From positions 1 through 37,307 of IMG/VR virus record IMGVR_UViG_3300035670_000657: a stretch of DNA of 37,307 nucleotides; one strand, given 5' to 3'. Shown here in pieces: positions 24,135 to 32,506 of the stretch (the stretch's first letter is position 1; every line of letters starts with the position of its first letter). The notes beneath the pieces were generated by a model. The model was not told the origin of the DNA. It was given only the letters and a program-made list of their open reading frames with translations, and made no database searches. The translations under genes were made by a program, and so were the position numbers. The stretch comes from a virus.

Positions 24135-24998
24135 ATGGAAGCTGGAGATGGAAGTAACATTAAGTCAAAACAGACTCCCCACAACAAATACCAGTTTGAA
24201 ATAGTTGATACCAAAAAATACAAACCATACTTTGGCCATCTATATGGCATAGACGGAATAGGGAAAACATCGCTTGCGGCCTCTATCCCTTATAGTGTGG
24301 TGATAGATATTGAGGGTGGGGCAGGCGGCCTGGGCGTCACCCATCTCCCCTTTCAGCACGAAAAAACACCGGCAGAGACACTGAATAAACTTTTATGGGC
24401 CATTCAGTTTGCGATCGATTCTGTAGGCCCAGATGGAAACCCTTATGGCACCGTCATTATCGACAGTGTTTCAATGATGCAACAACTTGTGGTTCAGGAT
24501 TATTTGCTTCGGTCTGGTAAAGATAAAGTGACGACCGGCGAATATGGAAAAAGTTACGACCAAATAAAAGATATGTTTATTAAATTCCTAGGCTTTAAAA
24601 CCGGCGGCGGGATTATACACCGTGTGTTATCTAGTGGGCGCAACCTTATTCTTATTGGCCACGACAAAGACAAAACCCTCTCCATGGGCGATAGTAAACT
24701 GTTTATAGGCATGATCCCAGGTCTTTACGAAGGTGTCGACAAACACATTTCGCAAAATGCCGATTGGGTTTTTTATTATTGTTACGATATGTTAGTAACA
24801 GAGGAAAGTGAAGGGTTTAAAAAAGAAAAAAAAGCCCGCACTCGTGGGCGCAAGCTGATCACACGCCTTGACGGTGGTATGAAAGCCAAAAGCCGATACA
24901 AAGACATACCGCCTATTATCAACAATCCAACTTTTGAGCCTTTCCTTGACATGTATGATCACACAAAAGACCCAGAATCTTTACTTGTGTTTAAATAA
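24135..24998 (+). CDS. Sak4-like / AAA_24 RecA-fold ATPase (recombination)
   Basis: The product has 287 residues. Walker A is GIDGIGKT (38-45), followed by the strand VVIDIEGGAGGLGV; Walker B is GTVIIDSVSMM (~105-115); then the conserved KSYDQIKDMFIKFLG and NLILIGHDKDKT. This set is the pattern of the AAA_24 family that includes Sak4-type phage recombinases, single-domain RecA relatives that anneal single strands and work with an SSB. The ribosome site GAAGGAG is excellent. It is followed by a DUF669-type gene, the expected partner. Walker motifs are seen; the annealing activity is family knowledge; the pairing is inference. Confidence 0.75.
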   Translation: MEAGDGSNIKSKQTPHNKYQFEIVDTKKYKPYFGHLYGIDGIGKTSLAASIPYSVVIDIEGGAGGLGVTHLPFQHEKTPAETLNKLLWAIQFAIDSVGPDGNPYGTVIIDSVSMMQQLVVQDYLLRSGKDKVTTGEYGKSYDQIKDMFIKFLGFKTGGGIIHRVLSSGRNLILIGHDKDKTLSMGDSKLFIGMIPGLYEGVDKHISQNADWVFYYCYDMLVTEESEGFKKEKKARTRGRKLITRLDGGMKAKSRYKDIPPIINNPTFEPFLDMYDHTKDPESLLVFK

Positions 24999-25030
24999 AC
25001 TTTTGTAACTTTTTTTATGGAGCATTGACC

Positions 25031-25708
25031 ATGGCTTTCAAATTGTCCCTTTCCACCGTAGAAGAATCCAAGCTCAACACCAACCAAGACATGTCCTTAC
25101 TCCCCCGTGGCTTTTATGCTGCACGGATGATTGAGTGTGAGCTAAGAGAGTCCAAGGCTGGCCACCCCTTTTTCTCTATGGCCTTTGAAGTGGAAGCCGA
25201 TGGCTGGCCCACATGCCCGTTTATTGGACGGCGTGTGTGGTCAACTCTGATGCTCGACCACCCCAATCAAACCGTTGTTTCCATTGCACATAAGACTATG
25301 GCTGACATCCTGGTGGCGTGCGGTGTGCCTGCCGACCAGGAGATTGAAGATTTAGAGAGAGACTTCCCCACGCTTACCTTAGACAGGCCTATTTACATAC
25401 ACGTCAACTTAAGGCTGAACAAACAAAAAGGTGAGTACCAAGCCGAACCCAACGGCTACTTTGGACGCCTAGAGCATGAGGGCAAACACCGCTATGGCCC
25501 TGGCTACCAGCCCGTGCCCGACAAAACCAACTCAATCACAGCCAATCCAGAGTTGGCTGGCATGGCACAACACGCCCGTGACAATCTGCTCAAAAAGCTC
25601 GAAAGCCTACAGGTCTCGCAAGGGGGCTATTCGGCAAACCCGGTGTTAGAATCCAAGGTTGGCAAACAAAGGAGTGACACTTATGGGTTTGAGGACGTCC
25701 CTTTTTAA
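25031..25708 (+). CDS. DUF669-type protein, candidate phage single-stranded-DNA-binding protein
   Basis: The product has 225 residues. I use the ATG at 25031 (ribosome site GGAG, 8-base spacing) rather than the TTG two codons upstream. The N-terminal OB-fold-like pattern is LLPRGFYAARMIECELRESKAGHPFFSMAFEVEADG, with GRRVWSTLMLDHPNQ, FPTLTLDRPIYIHVNLRLNKQKGEYQAEPNGYFGRL (given as motif regions). This succession of 'G-x-Y-x-A', 'F-E-V', 'G-R-x-V-W' and the G-E-Y segment is shared with DUF669 proteins. The C-terminus is acidic and polar (YGFEDVPF), ending with an acidic-aromatic tip as in SSBs. It follows the Sak4-like gene in the same operon. Confidence 0.7.
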   Translation: MAFKLSLSTVEESKLNTNQDMSLLPRGFYAARMIECELRESKAGHPFFSMAFEVEADGWPTCPFIGRRVWSTLMLDHPNQTVVSIAHKTMADILVACGVPADQEIEDLERDFPTLTLDRPIYIHVNLRLNKQKGEYQAEPNGYFGRLEHEGKHRYGPGYQPVPDKTNSITANPELAGMAQHARDNLLKKLESLQVSQGGYSANPVLESKVGKQRSDTYGFEDVPF

Positions 25709-26054
25709 CATGTGCAGCATGCCGAGCATGCTAGTATCCATGGTGATTGGCTCTGGCTTGGGGTTTTATGCAGCCTACAGCCCCGAGCCAGCCCAGGCCA
25801 TTATGGGCGGTTGGAACACACCGCTACACAACCCCGAGGATGGGAGCAGCACGCCAATCAAAAAGCACACCTATACCCCCCAGCCCGCCGAGCACAAGCC
25901 ACTGTGTTCTATAACAGTGTTGAAAAAGAACCTGGAGATTATCCGCTGCTACTTTCCTCAAGACAAAACAGTCTGTTACATCACAGCCAATGCAGCATCA
26001 CCACAGCACTACATGGACTGTGTGACAGAAGTGGAAGCTGAGACTCAAACGTGA
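25683..26054 (+). CDS. Small exported or membrane-anchored Cys-rich protein (hypothetical)
   Basis: The product has 123 residues from the ATG at 25683 (ribosome site AAAGGAG). A signal-like N-terminus (MPSMLVSMVIGSGLGFYAAYSPEPAQA) precedes a Pro/His-rich part and a C-terminal half with four Cys (LCSITV, IRCYFP, VCYIT, DCVTEV). The product probably sits in the periplasm or at the membrane. It overlaps the DUF669-like gene by 26 bp and the convergent nuclease gene by 10 bp. Spanin or superinfection-exclusion roles are possible but unsupported. Confidence 0.55.
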   Translation: MGLRTSLFNMCSMPSMLVSMVIGSGLGFYAAYSPEPAQAIMGGWNTPLHNPEDGSSTPIKKHTYTPQPAEHKPLCSITVLKKNLEIIRCYFPQDKTVCYITANAASPQHYMDCVTEVEAETQT

Positions 26055-26512
26055 GCCCCCTGCCAAATCCCTTCCCTCTTAAAAGCCTCTTGAACATCCT
26101 CCACTGAGCGGGCCACAAACCCCAGCCCGCCACGGTTGTTGACTTGTATGAGAAACTCCGCCTGTTCGGGTGTCAGCCGGCCTGTGGTGCCTTTGACCTC
26201 TATGGCTAAAAAGCGTCCTAGGCCAGTCAGGAGCCCCTGTTCTATGCCCACCCTACCAACCACACCCAAGATGTCGGAGACACCCTTAATCCGCCCAGGC
26301 CCGTGGTTAAACCGGTACTTGCTAACGATGGGGTCGAACACGCCCACGCTCTGCTGCCTAAACACAAAGCACACCTGTTTGATGGGCTCAGTGAGGAGCC
26401 ATTGCAAGATCTCAGCTTGCACCTGGCTTTCCTTTTTAGACCCGCTGGCATTGAGCTTAGGACGCCCACGCTTAGACTTCTCTTGTGCTGGTTGCGCTTG
26501 TGCTGGTTGCAT
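26045..26512 (-). CDS. VRR-NUC domain nuclease
   Basis: The product has 155 residues from the ATG at 26512, chosen for AAAGGGAATCAC upstream; longer starts overlap the upstream gene. The N-terminal basic tail contains KRGRPK, AT-hook-like. The catalytic domain runs from KESQVQAEILQWL (Glu34 region), through RIKGVSDILGVV (Asp80) and FLAIEVKGTTGRLTPEQAEFL (Glu105, Lys107, Gln117), to GGLGFVARSVEDV. The order E...GxSD...ExK...Q matches the VRR-NUC / PD-(D/E)XK family found in many phages, including FAN1-like and short standalone nucleases used in DNA repair and junction processing. It is the last gene of the minus-strand lysis/fibre operon. Confidence 0.85.
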   Translation of the reverse strand: MQPAQAQPAQEKSKRGRPKLNASGSKKESQVQAEILQWLLTEPIKQVCFVFRQQSVGVFDPIVSKYRFNHGPGRIKGVSDILGVVGRVGIEQGLLTGLGRFLAIEVKGTTGRLTPEQAEFLIQVNNRGGLGFVARSVEDVQEAFKREGIWQGAHV

Positions 26513-26571
26513 ATGTGATTCCCTTTGTTTTTTTTGTTCCCAAAGGATTATCTGCAACCGCCCGTCAAACA

Positions 26572-27186
26572 TCAAAGGCCCCAATCTACCTTGAGAATCT
26601 TGGGGTCTAGTTTCCTCAGCCAGTCCACGATATCCCTCATATCTTTTTCTCCAATCACCCCCACACAGCCCGCTGTGCCCGGTGCCGTGGAGCGGTTGTA
26701 GTCCATGTGTATGCCAAATTCCCCACGCCGTTTTTCCTCAGCGCACACGATGGGGATAAACACAGGCCCTAAACCTGCACCATGACTGGCTTTCCAATTG
26801 TCTTTACCGCCAGCCCAGGAGATATCCCACACGGCGTAGGTGCCTTGAGGACAGGGCTCCATGCTGCCAGGCATGTTGCGACCAGCCTTGCGGAAGTGTT
26901 GGGCATAGCCTTGGCCCGTACACACTATCCACTCCCGTACTTCCTTTCCGCCCTCATCAAATAACTCTAGCTTGCACTTGAATGTCCCATCGGCAAACTT
27001 TTCGCTAGTTTTAGAGAGCCTCAGATAGCTATCACCCATACAAAACCCCTTGCCTTCGGCTTGTGTGTATAGACCTTTTAGAAATAAAAAACACATTCTG
27101 ATTATAAAATAAATGATAAAAAGAATGCGCTTTTGTATAGAATCTATTTCAATAAGTGTGTCATAAATGTATTGGCGGTAAGACAT
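26572..27186 (-). CDS. YkuD-like peptidoglycan-active enzyme, possibly membrane-anchored lysis protein
   Basis: The product has 204 residues from the ATG at 27186. The catalytic C-terminal half contains GIHMDYNRSTAPGTAGCVGV (His160, Cys174), matching the His...Gly-Cys signature of YkuD-like L,D-transpeptidases and related peptidoglycan enzymes, though the His-Cys spacing and the 'GTAGC' form differ from the classical motif. The N-terminus (IQKRILFIIYFIIRMCFLFLKGL, 18-40) is a hydrophobic, possibly signal-anchor segment. A second start at 27039 (AAGGGG before the ATG) would give a 155-residue cytosolic form. Both have good ribosome sites, and that of the long form is inside a hairpin. As this genome has no other lysin candidate, this enzyme is the best endolysin guess. 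Confidence 0.6.
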   Translation of the reverse strand: MSYRQYIYDTLIEIDSIQKRILFIIYFIIRMCFLFLKGLYTQAEGKGFCMGDSYLRLSKTSEKFADGTFKCKLELFDEGGKEVREWIVCTGQGYAQHFRKAGRNMPGSMEPCPQGTYAVWDISWAGGKDNWKASHGAGLGPVFIPIVCAEEKRRGEFGIHMDYNRSTAPGTAGCVGVIGEKDMRDIVDWLRKLDPKILKVDWGL

Positions 27187-27193
27187 GGGCACC

Positions 27194-27210
27194 CCCTTTC
27201 TAGGAAAGGG
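27194..27210 (-). promoter_or_regulatory. Hairpin covering the ribosome site of the membrane-anchored form
   Basis: On the minus strand CCCTTTC and GAAAGGG pair perfectly around three bases. The second arm is the Shine-Dalgarno sequence (GAAAGGGGG) of the start at 27186. A tandem 9-bp repeat (GGCTGCGTA, 27214-27231) precedes it. Pairing would restrict translation of the long form of the lysis enzyme. Confidence 0.5.
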
Positions 27211-27237
27211 TGAGGCTGCGTAGGCTGCGTAGGCTAA

Positions 27238-27645
27238 TTATTGTGCTGCCTGCCGGAAAGCCTGAGCGTCCAGTGCCACCTTGCCTGCTATGCGCTCAAA
27301 TATGGCTGGCACTTGGCCGCTCTTGGCTGCCCTCTCTAGAGCATCGACGCCGTTGAGCCCGTGTAACTTAATCTCACACTCAATAAATTCTGCTATCTCT
27401 TGCATGCCAAACACGATGAGCTGGTCAACAGCTTTCACGGCTGCATCATCAAAACGCTCACCGGGCACCACATTGCGCACCCACTGTTCAATATCTGCAC
27501 GCTGGGCGGCATACTTCTCCCCAGCAAAATTGAGGACCTTGCACCCAACCCCTTTGGCCACAGGCTCAGCCCATTCAGCCAAATGCTCGAACAAATATTG
27601 AGTGACCTTTGGAGCTAGGTAGCCAATCAAACTTTCTATCACCAT
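27238..27645 (-). CDS. Hypothetical helical protein in the lysis/fibre operon
   Basis: The product has 135 residues with no membrane span and no known motif. It is helical throughout: SLIGYLAPKVTQYLFEHLAEWAEPVAKGVG, YAAQRADIEQWVRNVVPGERFDDAAVKAVDQLIVFG, AKSGQVPAIFERIAGKVALDAQAFRQA. The ribosome site AGGGGGGA is strong. Its place between the fibre cluster and the YkuD-like gene suggests a virion or lysis accessory role, but no function can be assigned. Confidence 0.6.
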   Translation of the reverse strand: MVIESLIGYLAPKVTQYLFEHLAEWAEPVAKGVGCKVLNFAGEKYAAQRADIEQWVRNVVPGERFDDAAVKAVDQLIVFGMQEIAEFIECEIKLHGLNGVDALERAAKSGQVPAIFERIAGKVALDAQAFRQAAQ

Positions 27646-27743
27646 CGCATTCCCCCCTTGGGGCTTGTGACCTATCCAAATCGGCTGCCCCTTGGGTTCA
27701 TTGTAACAAAAAATAACATTGGCAAATGAAAGCTAACTCAACA

Positions 27744-28025
27744 CTAACTCTTGATGATATTGTTCGTAAACTCCACTTCATTGGTGGTCACAAAACTCCC
27801 ACTGCCATCGCCATACAAAAACTCACCACCTTTGAGCCGCAAGTAAATCACAGTCCCCATGCGGGTTTGTTTAAAGATGCCTATCACCCGAGGCCCATCG
27901 TCCATGTCTAATACAGCGTTGCACCGGATAAACTTACCACTAAAAAAAGGGCTATAGGCATTGGCCCACTCTGGGTACTCTATCTTTATACACTCATTGA
28001 AATCAGACAGTTGCATCTGTTCCAT
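27744..28025 (-). CDS. Small protein translationally coupled to the large fibre gene
   Basis: The product has 93 residues. I use the ATG at 28025, which shares its A with the fibre stop codon (TAATG overlap), with GAGG 9 bases upstream; longer in-frame starts lie inside the fibre gene. The sequence is mixed alpha/beta (QLSDFNECIKIEYPEWANAYSPFFSGKFIRCNAVLDMDD, GTVIYLRLKGGEFLYGDGSGSFVTTNEVEF). It may be a fibre-assembly or tip protein, as is common right after a fibre gene. No family recognised. Confidence 0.65.
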   Translation of the reverse strand: MEQMQLSDFNECIKIEYPEWANAYSPFFSGKFIRCNAVLDMDDGPRVIGIFKQTRMGTVIYLRLKGGEFLYGDGSGSFVTTNEVEFTNNIIKS

Positions 28026-30838
28026 TAGGCTAACCTCACCGCAGTCAAAATACCCGTGTTGGCAACAGTGCTCGGGGCCGCTCCGGTATAAGTGCAATTG
28101 GCGACTAAATACACGGTTTGGGTTGTGGTTGTTACAAAAATCCGTGGGCGGGGAGCCAGGTAACTAGCCAGTGTGTTGCCGGGGTTTGGGTTGTTGGCAT
28201 AAAAGCCCGTGTCTATCGCAGCACTCGACAGGCTGATGCTCACCACTGTTTCCGTCCGGGTGGTGCCTGCTGTGTTGATAGCGCACTGGCCAGATATAAG
28301 CCAAACACCGGCCTCAAGGCTGAGCGTGGTGATATTGTAGGTCGTGCCAGACACAGCCAGGGAGACCGCCCCAGCACTGTTGTTTTTTGCCTCACCAATA
28401 TAACCAGCCGCTGCACCATAGTTGGCCCCCACCGCTGTGGTGAGCACTGTTGAGGTGCGCAAGCCTTGCACAAGCACACCGTCGCCCGTGCCTGTGCCTG
28501 CAGCATTGACGACACTCATGGTTCCGGTGCCTGAGTTGGTGAGTGTGAGGTTGCCATTGGCTCCACTAGCTCTAGACAAGCTAGCATCTGCCCCTGTGCC
28601 CCCGGCTTGGGCGATGAGGCTAAGAGCTGCCGTGCCAGCCCCAGCACGGTTGATGCCCACATTCAGTGAGCCACCGGCTGTGTTGATATTGCCCGCTACA
28701 CCCACGCCACCGCTGACCACAAGAGCCCCGGTTGTTGAGCTAGTTGTCGCTGTGGTATTGGACACCGCCGTGACACCTGAAAGGGTTTTGTCTCCAGCTA
28801 AAGTCTGTGTGCCTGTTGTCACAACACCTGCAACAGAGCCTGAGGCTGAGACAATCTTAGTGCCGTCGATGGCAGCACCCCCACTCACATCAGCGTTCGT
28901 AATCGTGCCGTCAAGAATCATGGTGCTGGTCACCACACCCGTGCTGCCAGTTGAGACAAGGGTGCCCGTGACATCGGGCAGCGTGTGGGTTCTCGGAGCC
29001 GTGGAGCTGGCTAAGAGAACAGTATCGCTCCCACTGCCCTGTAGCTCAAAAATACCCGTGCTGGGGCCCTTAAGCTGCCAGCCCGTGCGCCCTGAGTTGA
29101 CTTTGGCATAGCCTGTCGCACTGCCATTCTCATCAACCTCAATGCCACTGCCCCCACCACTTGAGCTAGCTCCCCCTTTGTTTATCGTGATGAGCTTATC
29201 GGTCACGTCAAGGTTGGTTGTGTTCACGGTCGTGAGCGTGCCGGCTATTGTGACTGTATCCCCCGTGCCACCTAAGTTGATGGCTGTGGCCCCTGGGCCT
29301 GTGCCCACGTTGATGGTGGCAGCATTGGCTGTTCCAATACTCAGCGTGCCACCCACGGTCGTGGCGTCAATTGAGCCAAACATATCAGTGGCATTCACGG
29401 TTTGGACATTGACGGCAAACCCATTTAGAGAGCCTGTGGTCTGCACGTTTTGGCTGCCAAAGTCAGGGCTGATTTTCGTCCCAGCTATGGCGGCACTCCC
29501 GCTCACATCAGCGTCCACAATAGTGCTGCTGGTCACATTCCCACTGGCATCAGACTTCAATACCCCAGTGCCTGTGCCTATGGTCAGGGCCCCGGTGTCT
29601 GATATGCCTGCCACCCGTGAGCCCGCCTGGCTTTCAATAGTGAGCACATCACCCGCTACTGCCGTGGTGCCCCTTCTGAGCTGAAGTGCCCCGCCAGCTA
29701 GCGTTGTTTGTATCTCTGGCTGAGCTGAGTTGTCGTAAGCTTGTTGCAAGGTCACTGAGGCCGTGGAGCCGCTAGCCCCACCACCCTGGTCTCCAAACTT
29801 ACCAGCTAAGTGAAAGATAGCCTGGGTGGTATTCGATAAGTCTGTTGCCCCCTTTATAACTGAGATGATGCACACCAGCACCGCATTGTCAGGGCTTGCC
29901 ACAGGGTTCACCACAAAGTTCTCACTGGCTATGCCAGCCACAGCAGCACCAAGTGTGCTGTAGATCTGCTCCCCGTACTGCACATACACTGTGCCGGTGC
30001 CAAACTGATAGACCCGCATGTTTTGGGCTTGGTTGCTACTGCCGCCTATGGCTGTCACAGTGCCAGCATTGTCGTAGTTCCCCACATCTAGAGTGGTGAA
30101 GTTGGTTTGGTTGATGGTGGTCTGTGTGACACGCTTAAATTGAAGCGGGGACTGGCTGGCAATGCTGACTTGGTGGGGGTTTTTTTCGCTGTTTTTCCAG
30201 TTGTTGCTTCTGTCAAACAACACGCCGGCAGACCGGGCTAAAGTGAGCGTGCCGGCTAGCCCTGAGAAGGTGAGCCCGCTGACCTTAAACACACCAATAG
30301 CTCTTAAGATATCGTTGATTTGATTGGCTGGAGCGATTCCTAAAACCGGGGCTGATTTGATTCCTAGAATGGTGCCTGCCACCTGTGTGTAGCCTGCTAG
30401 GTAAAAATAATCCCGCTCATCGGAAGTGGTCAGCTCTGTGCCCGACTCATAAAGAGCCCCTGTTTTATCAATCGCAATATAGGTGTTGGGCCGGGTGTTG
30501 TTGACTGGAATATTAGAGAGCCCACTCCACCTCACGATAAAAGATTGGTGTGGTGACACGCTGTAGTCTGTGTAAATGCCAAACCCGTCGGAGATGGAAT
30601 AGCTGGCATTGCCGCCATCGATGGTGCATGTCCCACCACTTAACACTGCCGTGCCTGTAGCGGCTAAGTTGATGCCGCTTGCCACCATCACCCAACCGCT
30701 AGCGACATAAACCCACACACTAGCCGTGTCTTGGACACTGGCCAGATCTCCCAAGGTGGCCGTCACAGGCAAAGCAGAAGCCGTGGCATAACTTGGCAAT
30801 GTGGCCACAGCAGTTCGAGAAGGGAAAAAAGAAGTCAT
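28025..30838 (-). CDS. Large tail fibre / receptor-binding protein
   Basis: The product has 937 residues. The N-terminal part (GDLASVQDTASVWVYVASGWVMVAS at ~30-55, a pattern found at the start of many fibres) is followed by a beta domain containing DERDYFYLAGYTQVAGTILGIKS, ANQINDILRAIGVFKVSGLTFSG. A long Thr/Gly/Ser-rich shaft covers ~340-800 with recurring words (TITNADVSGGAAIDGTK, VSGGVGVAGNINTAGG, TINVGTGPGATAINLGG). A C-terminal domain contains VSISLSS and VYLVANCTYTG and ends in a short beta strand (ILTAVRL). It is by far the largest gene of the second late operon. The shaft words are shared with the 379-residue fibre, so both probably come from one family. Confidence 0.85.
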   Translation of the reverse strand: MTSFFPSRTAVATLPSYATASALPVTATLGDLASVQDTASVWVYVASGWVMVASGINLAATGTAVLSGGTCTIDGGNASYSISDGFGIYTDYSVSPHQSFIVRWSGLSNIPVNNTRPNTYIAIDKTGALYESGTELTTSDERDYFYLAGYTQVAGTILGIKSAPVLGIAPANQINDILRAIGVFKVSGLTFSGLAGTLTLARSAGVLFDRSNNWKNSEKNPHQVSIASQSPLQFKRVTQTTINQTNFTTLDVGNYDNAGTVTAIGGSSNQAQNMRVYQFGTGTVYVQYGEQIYSTLGAAVAGIASENFVVNPVASPDNAVLVCIISVIKGATDLSNTTQAIFHLAGKFGDQGGGASGSTASVTLQQAYDNSAQPEIQTTLAGGALQLRRGTTAVAGDVLTIESQAGSRVAGISDTGALTIGTGTGVLKSDASGNVTSSTIVDADVSGSAAIAGTKISPDFGSQNVQTTGSLNGFAVNVQTVNATDMFGSIDATTVGGTLSIGTANAATINVGTGPGATAINLGGTGDTVTIAGTLTTVNTTNLDVTDKLITINKGGASSSGGGSGIEVDENGSATGYAKVNSGRTGWQLKGPSTGIFELQGSGSDTVLLASSTAPRTHTLPDVTGTLVSTGSTGVVTSTMILDGTITNADVSGGAAIDGTKIVSASGSVAGVVTTGTQTLAGDKTLSGVTAVSNTTATTSSTTGALVVSGGVGVAGNINTAGGSLNVGINRAGAGTAALSLIAQAGGTGADASLSRASGANGNLTLTNSGTGTMSVVNAAGTGTGDGVLVQGLRTSTVLTTAVGANYGAAAGYIGEAKNNSAGAVSLAVSGTTYNITTLSLEAGVWLISGQCAINTAGTTRTETVVSISLSSAAIDTGFYANNPNPGNTLASYLAPRPRIFVTTTTQTVYLVANCTYTGAAPSTVANTGILTAVRLA

Positions 30839-30842
30839 GGTG

Positions 30843-31190
30843 TTATCTCCCCTTGCCTGTCAGCCATGCGCTCAAGGTGCCTGTGCCAGCAGATCTAGCA
30901 TACTGGAGGGCTATCTCTTTAAAGCTGACATTGGTTATCTGTATGTTATTGTTGCCAGAGTTGGTTGCAATGGCTGCCACAGGTTGCACGTCTAGAGTCG
31001 ACCAGGGGCTTGTCTCCCCGTTGCGCACGAGCACATACAAAGTGCCCACACAGCCTGTGCCAGACCACTCATAGACAATGCTGATGTCGTCCACGTTTGA
31101 TATATCTAGGCCGTTTGTTTGGAAGTTAGCTCCCATGCTGGTTGCATCTATTATGGTAAAGGGCTGGATAAAGCGGCGTGTTTGGCTCAT
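30843..31190 (-). CDS. Small beta-rich virion protein, paralogue A
   Basis: The product has 115 residues and is clearly related to the gene at 31687-32019. Both share a pattern of P-F/W, D-A-x-S-x-G-A, D-x-S or D-V near position 35, W-(S/T)-G-T-x-x-G-T-hydrophobic, NGxxSxW, and a final LxYAR-(S)-GTGT-x-x-A-x-L-x-x-KG. The fold is probably a small jelly-roll-like beta sandwich. It lies right before the large fibre gene (4-bp gap) with AAGGAATA as ribosome site, so it is likely a fibre-base or outer-capsid component. No named family recognised. Confidence 0.7.
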   Translation of the reverse strand: MSQTRRFIQPFTIIDATSMGANFQTNGLDISNVDDISIVYEWSGTGCVGTLYVLVRNGETSPWSTLDVQPVAAIATNSGNNNIQITNVSFKEIALQYARSAGTGTLSAWLTGKGR

Positions 31191-31207
31191 GTTTTATTCC
31201 TTATCTT

Positions 31208-31672
31208 TTACGCAATTTTTGTGACATACATGGCGCACTTAACTTGTATATCCCCTGAGGATAACGATGGCCCTGAGACCATAAGATAAACAGGCGTTGT
31301 TGCACCAAGGGTGATATAGCGGACTGCATTGATACAACCCATAAACACATTGGGAGAGCCGGCATAACCACCTGGGCTAAAAAGATAACCTTGGCATGCA
31401 AGGTGCGTGTTGGGTGTGACATCAATAGAACCCGTCAGGCTGATACAAAGCAGCATTTGGCTTGCGCTAAAACCACCTGTGCCACCGTCACCTGTGCGCA
31501 CATGGGCCACGGCTTGGACATGGTATGTGCCGGCATCATAAGACTGGCTCAAGGCTTGCACCGTTTGACTAGAGCCAATGACTTGCCACGCACCCATATC
31601 TCTAAAATCAACAACAGGCGTTATGCCACCACCACCGCCCCCAGTTGTGGGGGGGAAAATAATCTCAGCCAT
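31208..31672 (-). CDS. Beta-rich virion-region protein (hypothetical)
   Basis: The product has 154 residues. A six-glycine hinge (TGGGGGGITPVVDFRD) separates a short N-terminal segment from a beta-sandwich-like body (AWQVIGSSQTVQALSQSYDAGTYHVQAVAHVRTGDGG, LLCISLTGSIDVTPNTHLACQGYLFSPGG, IQVKCAMYVTKIA). It lies between the two paralogous small proteins. The layout fits a small fibre or cell-surface-binding protein, inferred from context only. Confidence 0.6.
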   Translation of the reverse strand: MAEIIFPPTTGGGGGGITPVVDFRDMGAWQVIGSSQTVQALSQSYDAGTYHVQAVAHVRTGDGGTGGFSASQMLLCISLTGSIDVTPNTHLACQGYLFSPGGYAGSPNVFMGCINAVRYITLGATTPVYLMVSGPSLSSGDIQVKCAMYVTKIA

Positions 31673-31686
31673 AAATCTTTTTCCCC

Positions 31687-32019
31687 TTACCAGCCCTTGG
31701 CAATTAGGTTTGCGGTGATAGTTCCAGTCCCACTTGTGCGGGCATAAGCCAGTCGGATTTGTTCCCAGGGTAGGATGGTGAGGCTAAACATCACGGCCCC
31801 ACTGCTGCCCGCAAGAGCTTGGGATTGGCCGGTGATGTCTATCCAACTCGAATCCCCATTTTTGGCTTGTAGCTGAATTGTGCCCGTTGGGGTGCCTGTC
31901 CAGTCGATGGCAATAGAAGCGTAGATGAGGCGTGTGACATCGATGGCACTTGTTTGAGTGCTAGCACCTAAACTTGCAGCGTCCCAGGGTTTATAGGGGC
32001 CTATGATTTTGGCTGACAT
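31687..32019 (-). CDS. Small beta-rich virion protein, paralogue B
   Basis: The product has 110 residues and is a relative of the protein at 30843-31190, sharing a start like IIGPYKPWDAASLGASTQTSAIDVTR, then AIDWTGTPTGTIQLQAKNGDSSWIDITGQ, and a C-terminal IRLAYARTSGTGTITANLIAKGW. The repeated family in one operon suggests gene duplication and a repeated-subunit structure. Ribosome site GGAAACC. Function unknown; a virion surface role is likely. Confidence 0.7.
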   Translation of the reverse strand: MSAKIIGPYKPWDAASLGASTQTSAIDVTRLIYASIAIDWTGTPTGTIQLQAKNGDSSWIDITGQSQALAGSSGAVMFSLTILPWEQIRLAYARTSGTGTITANLIAKGW

Positions 32020-32065
32020 GGTGGTTTCCTTTTTTTATTCTAGGCCCATTCTAAGCCAATTAAAT

Positions 32066-32425
32066 TCACTCCGCTTGGATTGTCTTAGCCTCTAGTTTTT
32101 TAGCTGCTGCGATATCGGCTATAGCAAGCCAAAAGCCCTCGGTTAAAAAAGCCCTGCGGTATTTGGGATACCCCTTGCAGTGCAGTGTTTCTGCAAAGTG
32201 ACAGAACCCTTCGAGGATGTAGTTGTTGCTTTCACTGGGGTGGTCTAGGTAGTGCCCGTGCTCATTGATAACGATGGCTGAAGCGTAGCCCTTGCCACGG
32301 ATAAAAAACTGAGCGAGTTGACGGGGCCCAAGCTGATAGGCTTCCTCGGCTTGCATGAGTGACTTGCCGGAGAGAGGCCCTAGCGATAAAGCTGTTGAAG
32401 CTGTTGGCGTTGAAGATGATGCCAT
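32066..32425 (-). CDS. Hypothetical protein, first gene of the fibre/lysis operon
   Basis: The product has 119 residues. A Ser/Thr/Ala-rich start (first ~15 residues) precedes a folded part (LMQAEEAYQLGPRQLAQFFIRGKGYASAIVINEHGHYLDHPSESNNYILEGFCHFAETLHCKGY) and a basic helix at the end. No family recognised. It is divergently placed opposite the packaging operon, with 81 bp between them. Confidence 0.55.
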   Translation of the reverse strand: MASSSTPTASTALSLGPLSGKSLMQAEEAYQLGPRQLAQFFIRGKGYASAIVINEHGHYLDHPSESNNYILEGFCHFAETLHCKGYPKYRRAFLTEGFWLAIADIAAAKKLEAKTIQAE

Positions 32426-32453
32426 GATGTGTGTTAGCCTTTTTAAAGATGAG

Positions 32454-32480
32454 GCCAGTTAGACCAGTTAGACCAGTTAG
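32454..32480. repeat. Three tandem 9-bp repeats in the divergent gap
   Basis: CCAGTTAGA, CCAGTTAGA and CCAGTTAGT follow one another between the fibre/lysis operon and the packaging operon. The spacing of 9 bp does not match a helix turn, so simple slippage is as likely as an operator. No consensus promoter is visible in this gap. Confidence 0.75.
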
Positions 32481-32506
32481 TTTAAAGCTTAAGAATAAAA
32501 ACAATT

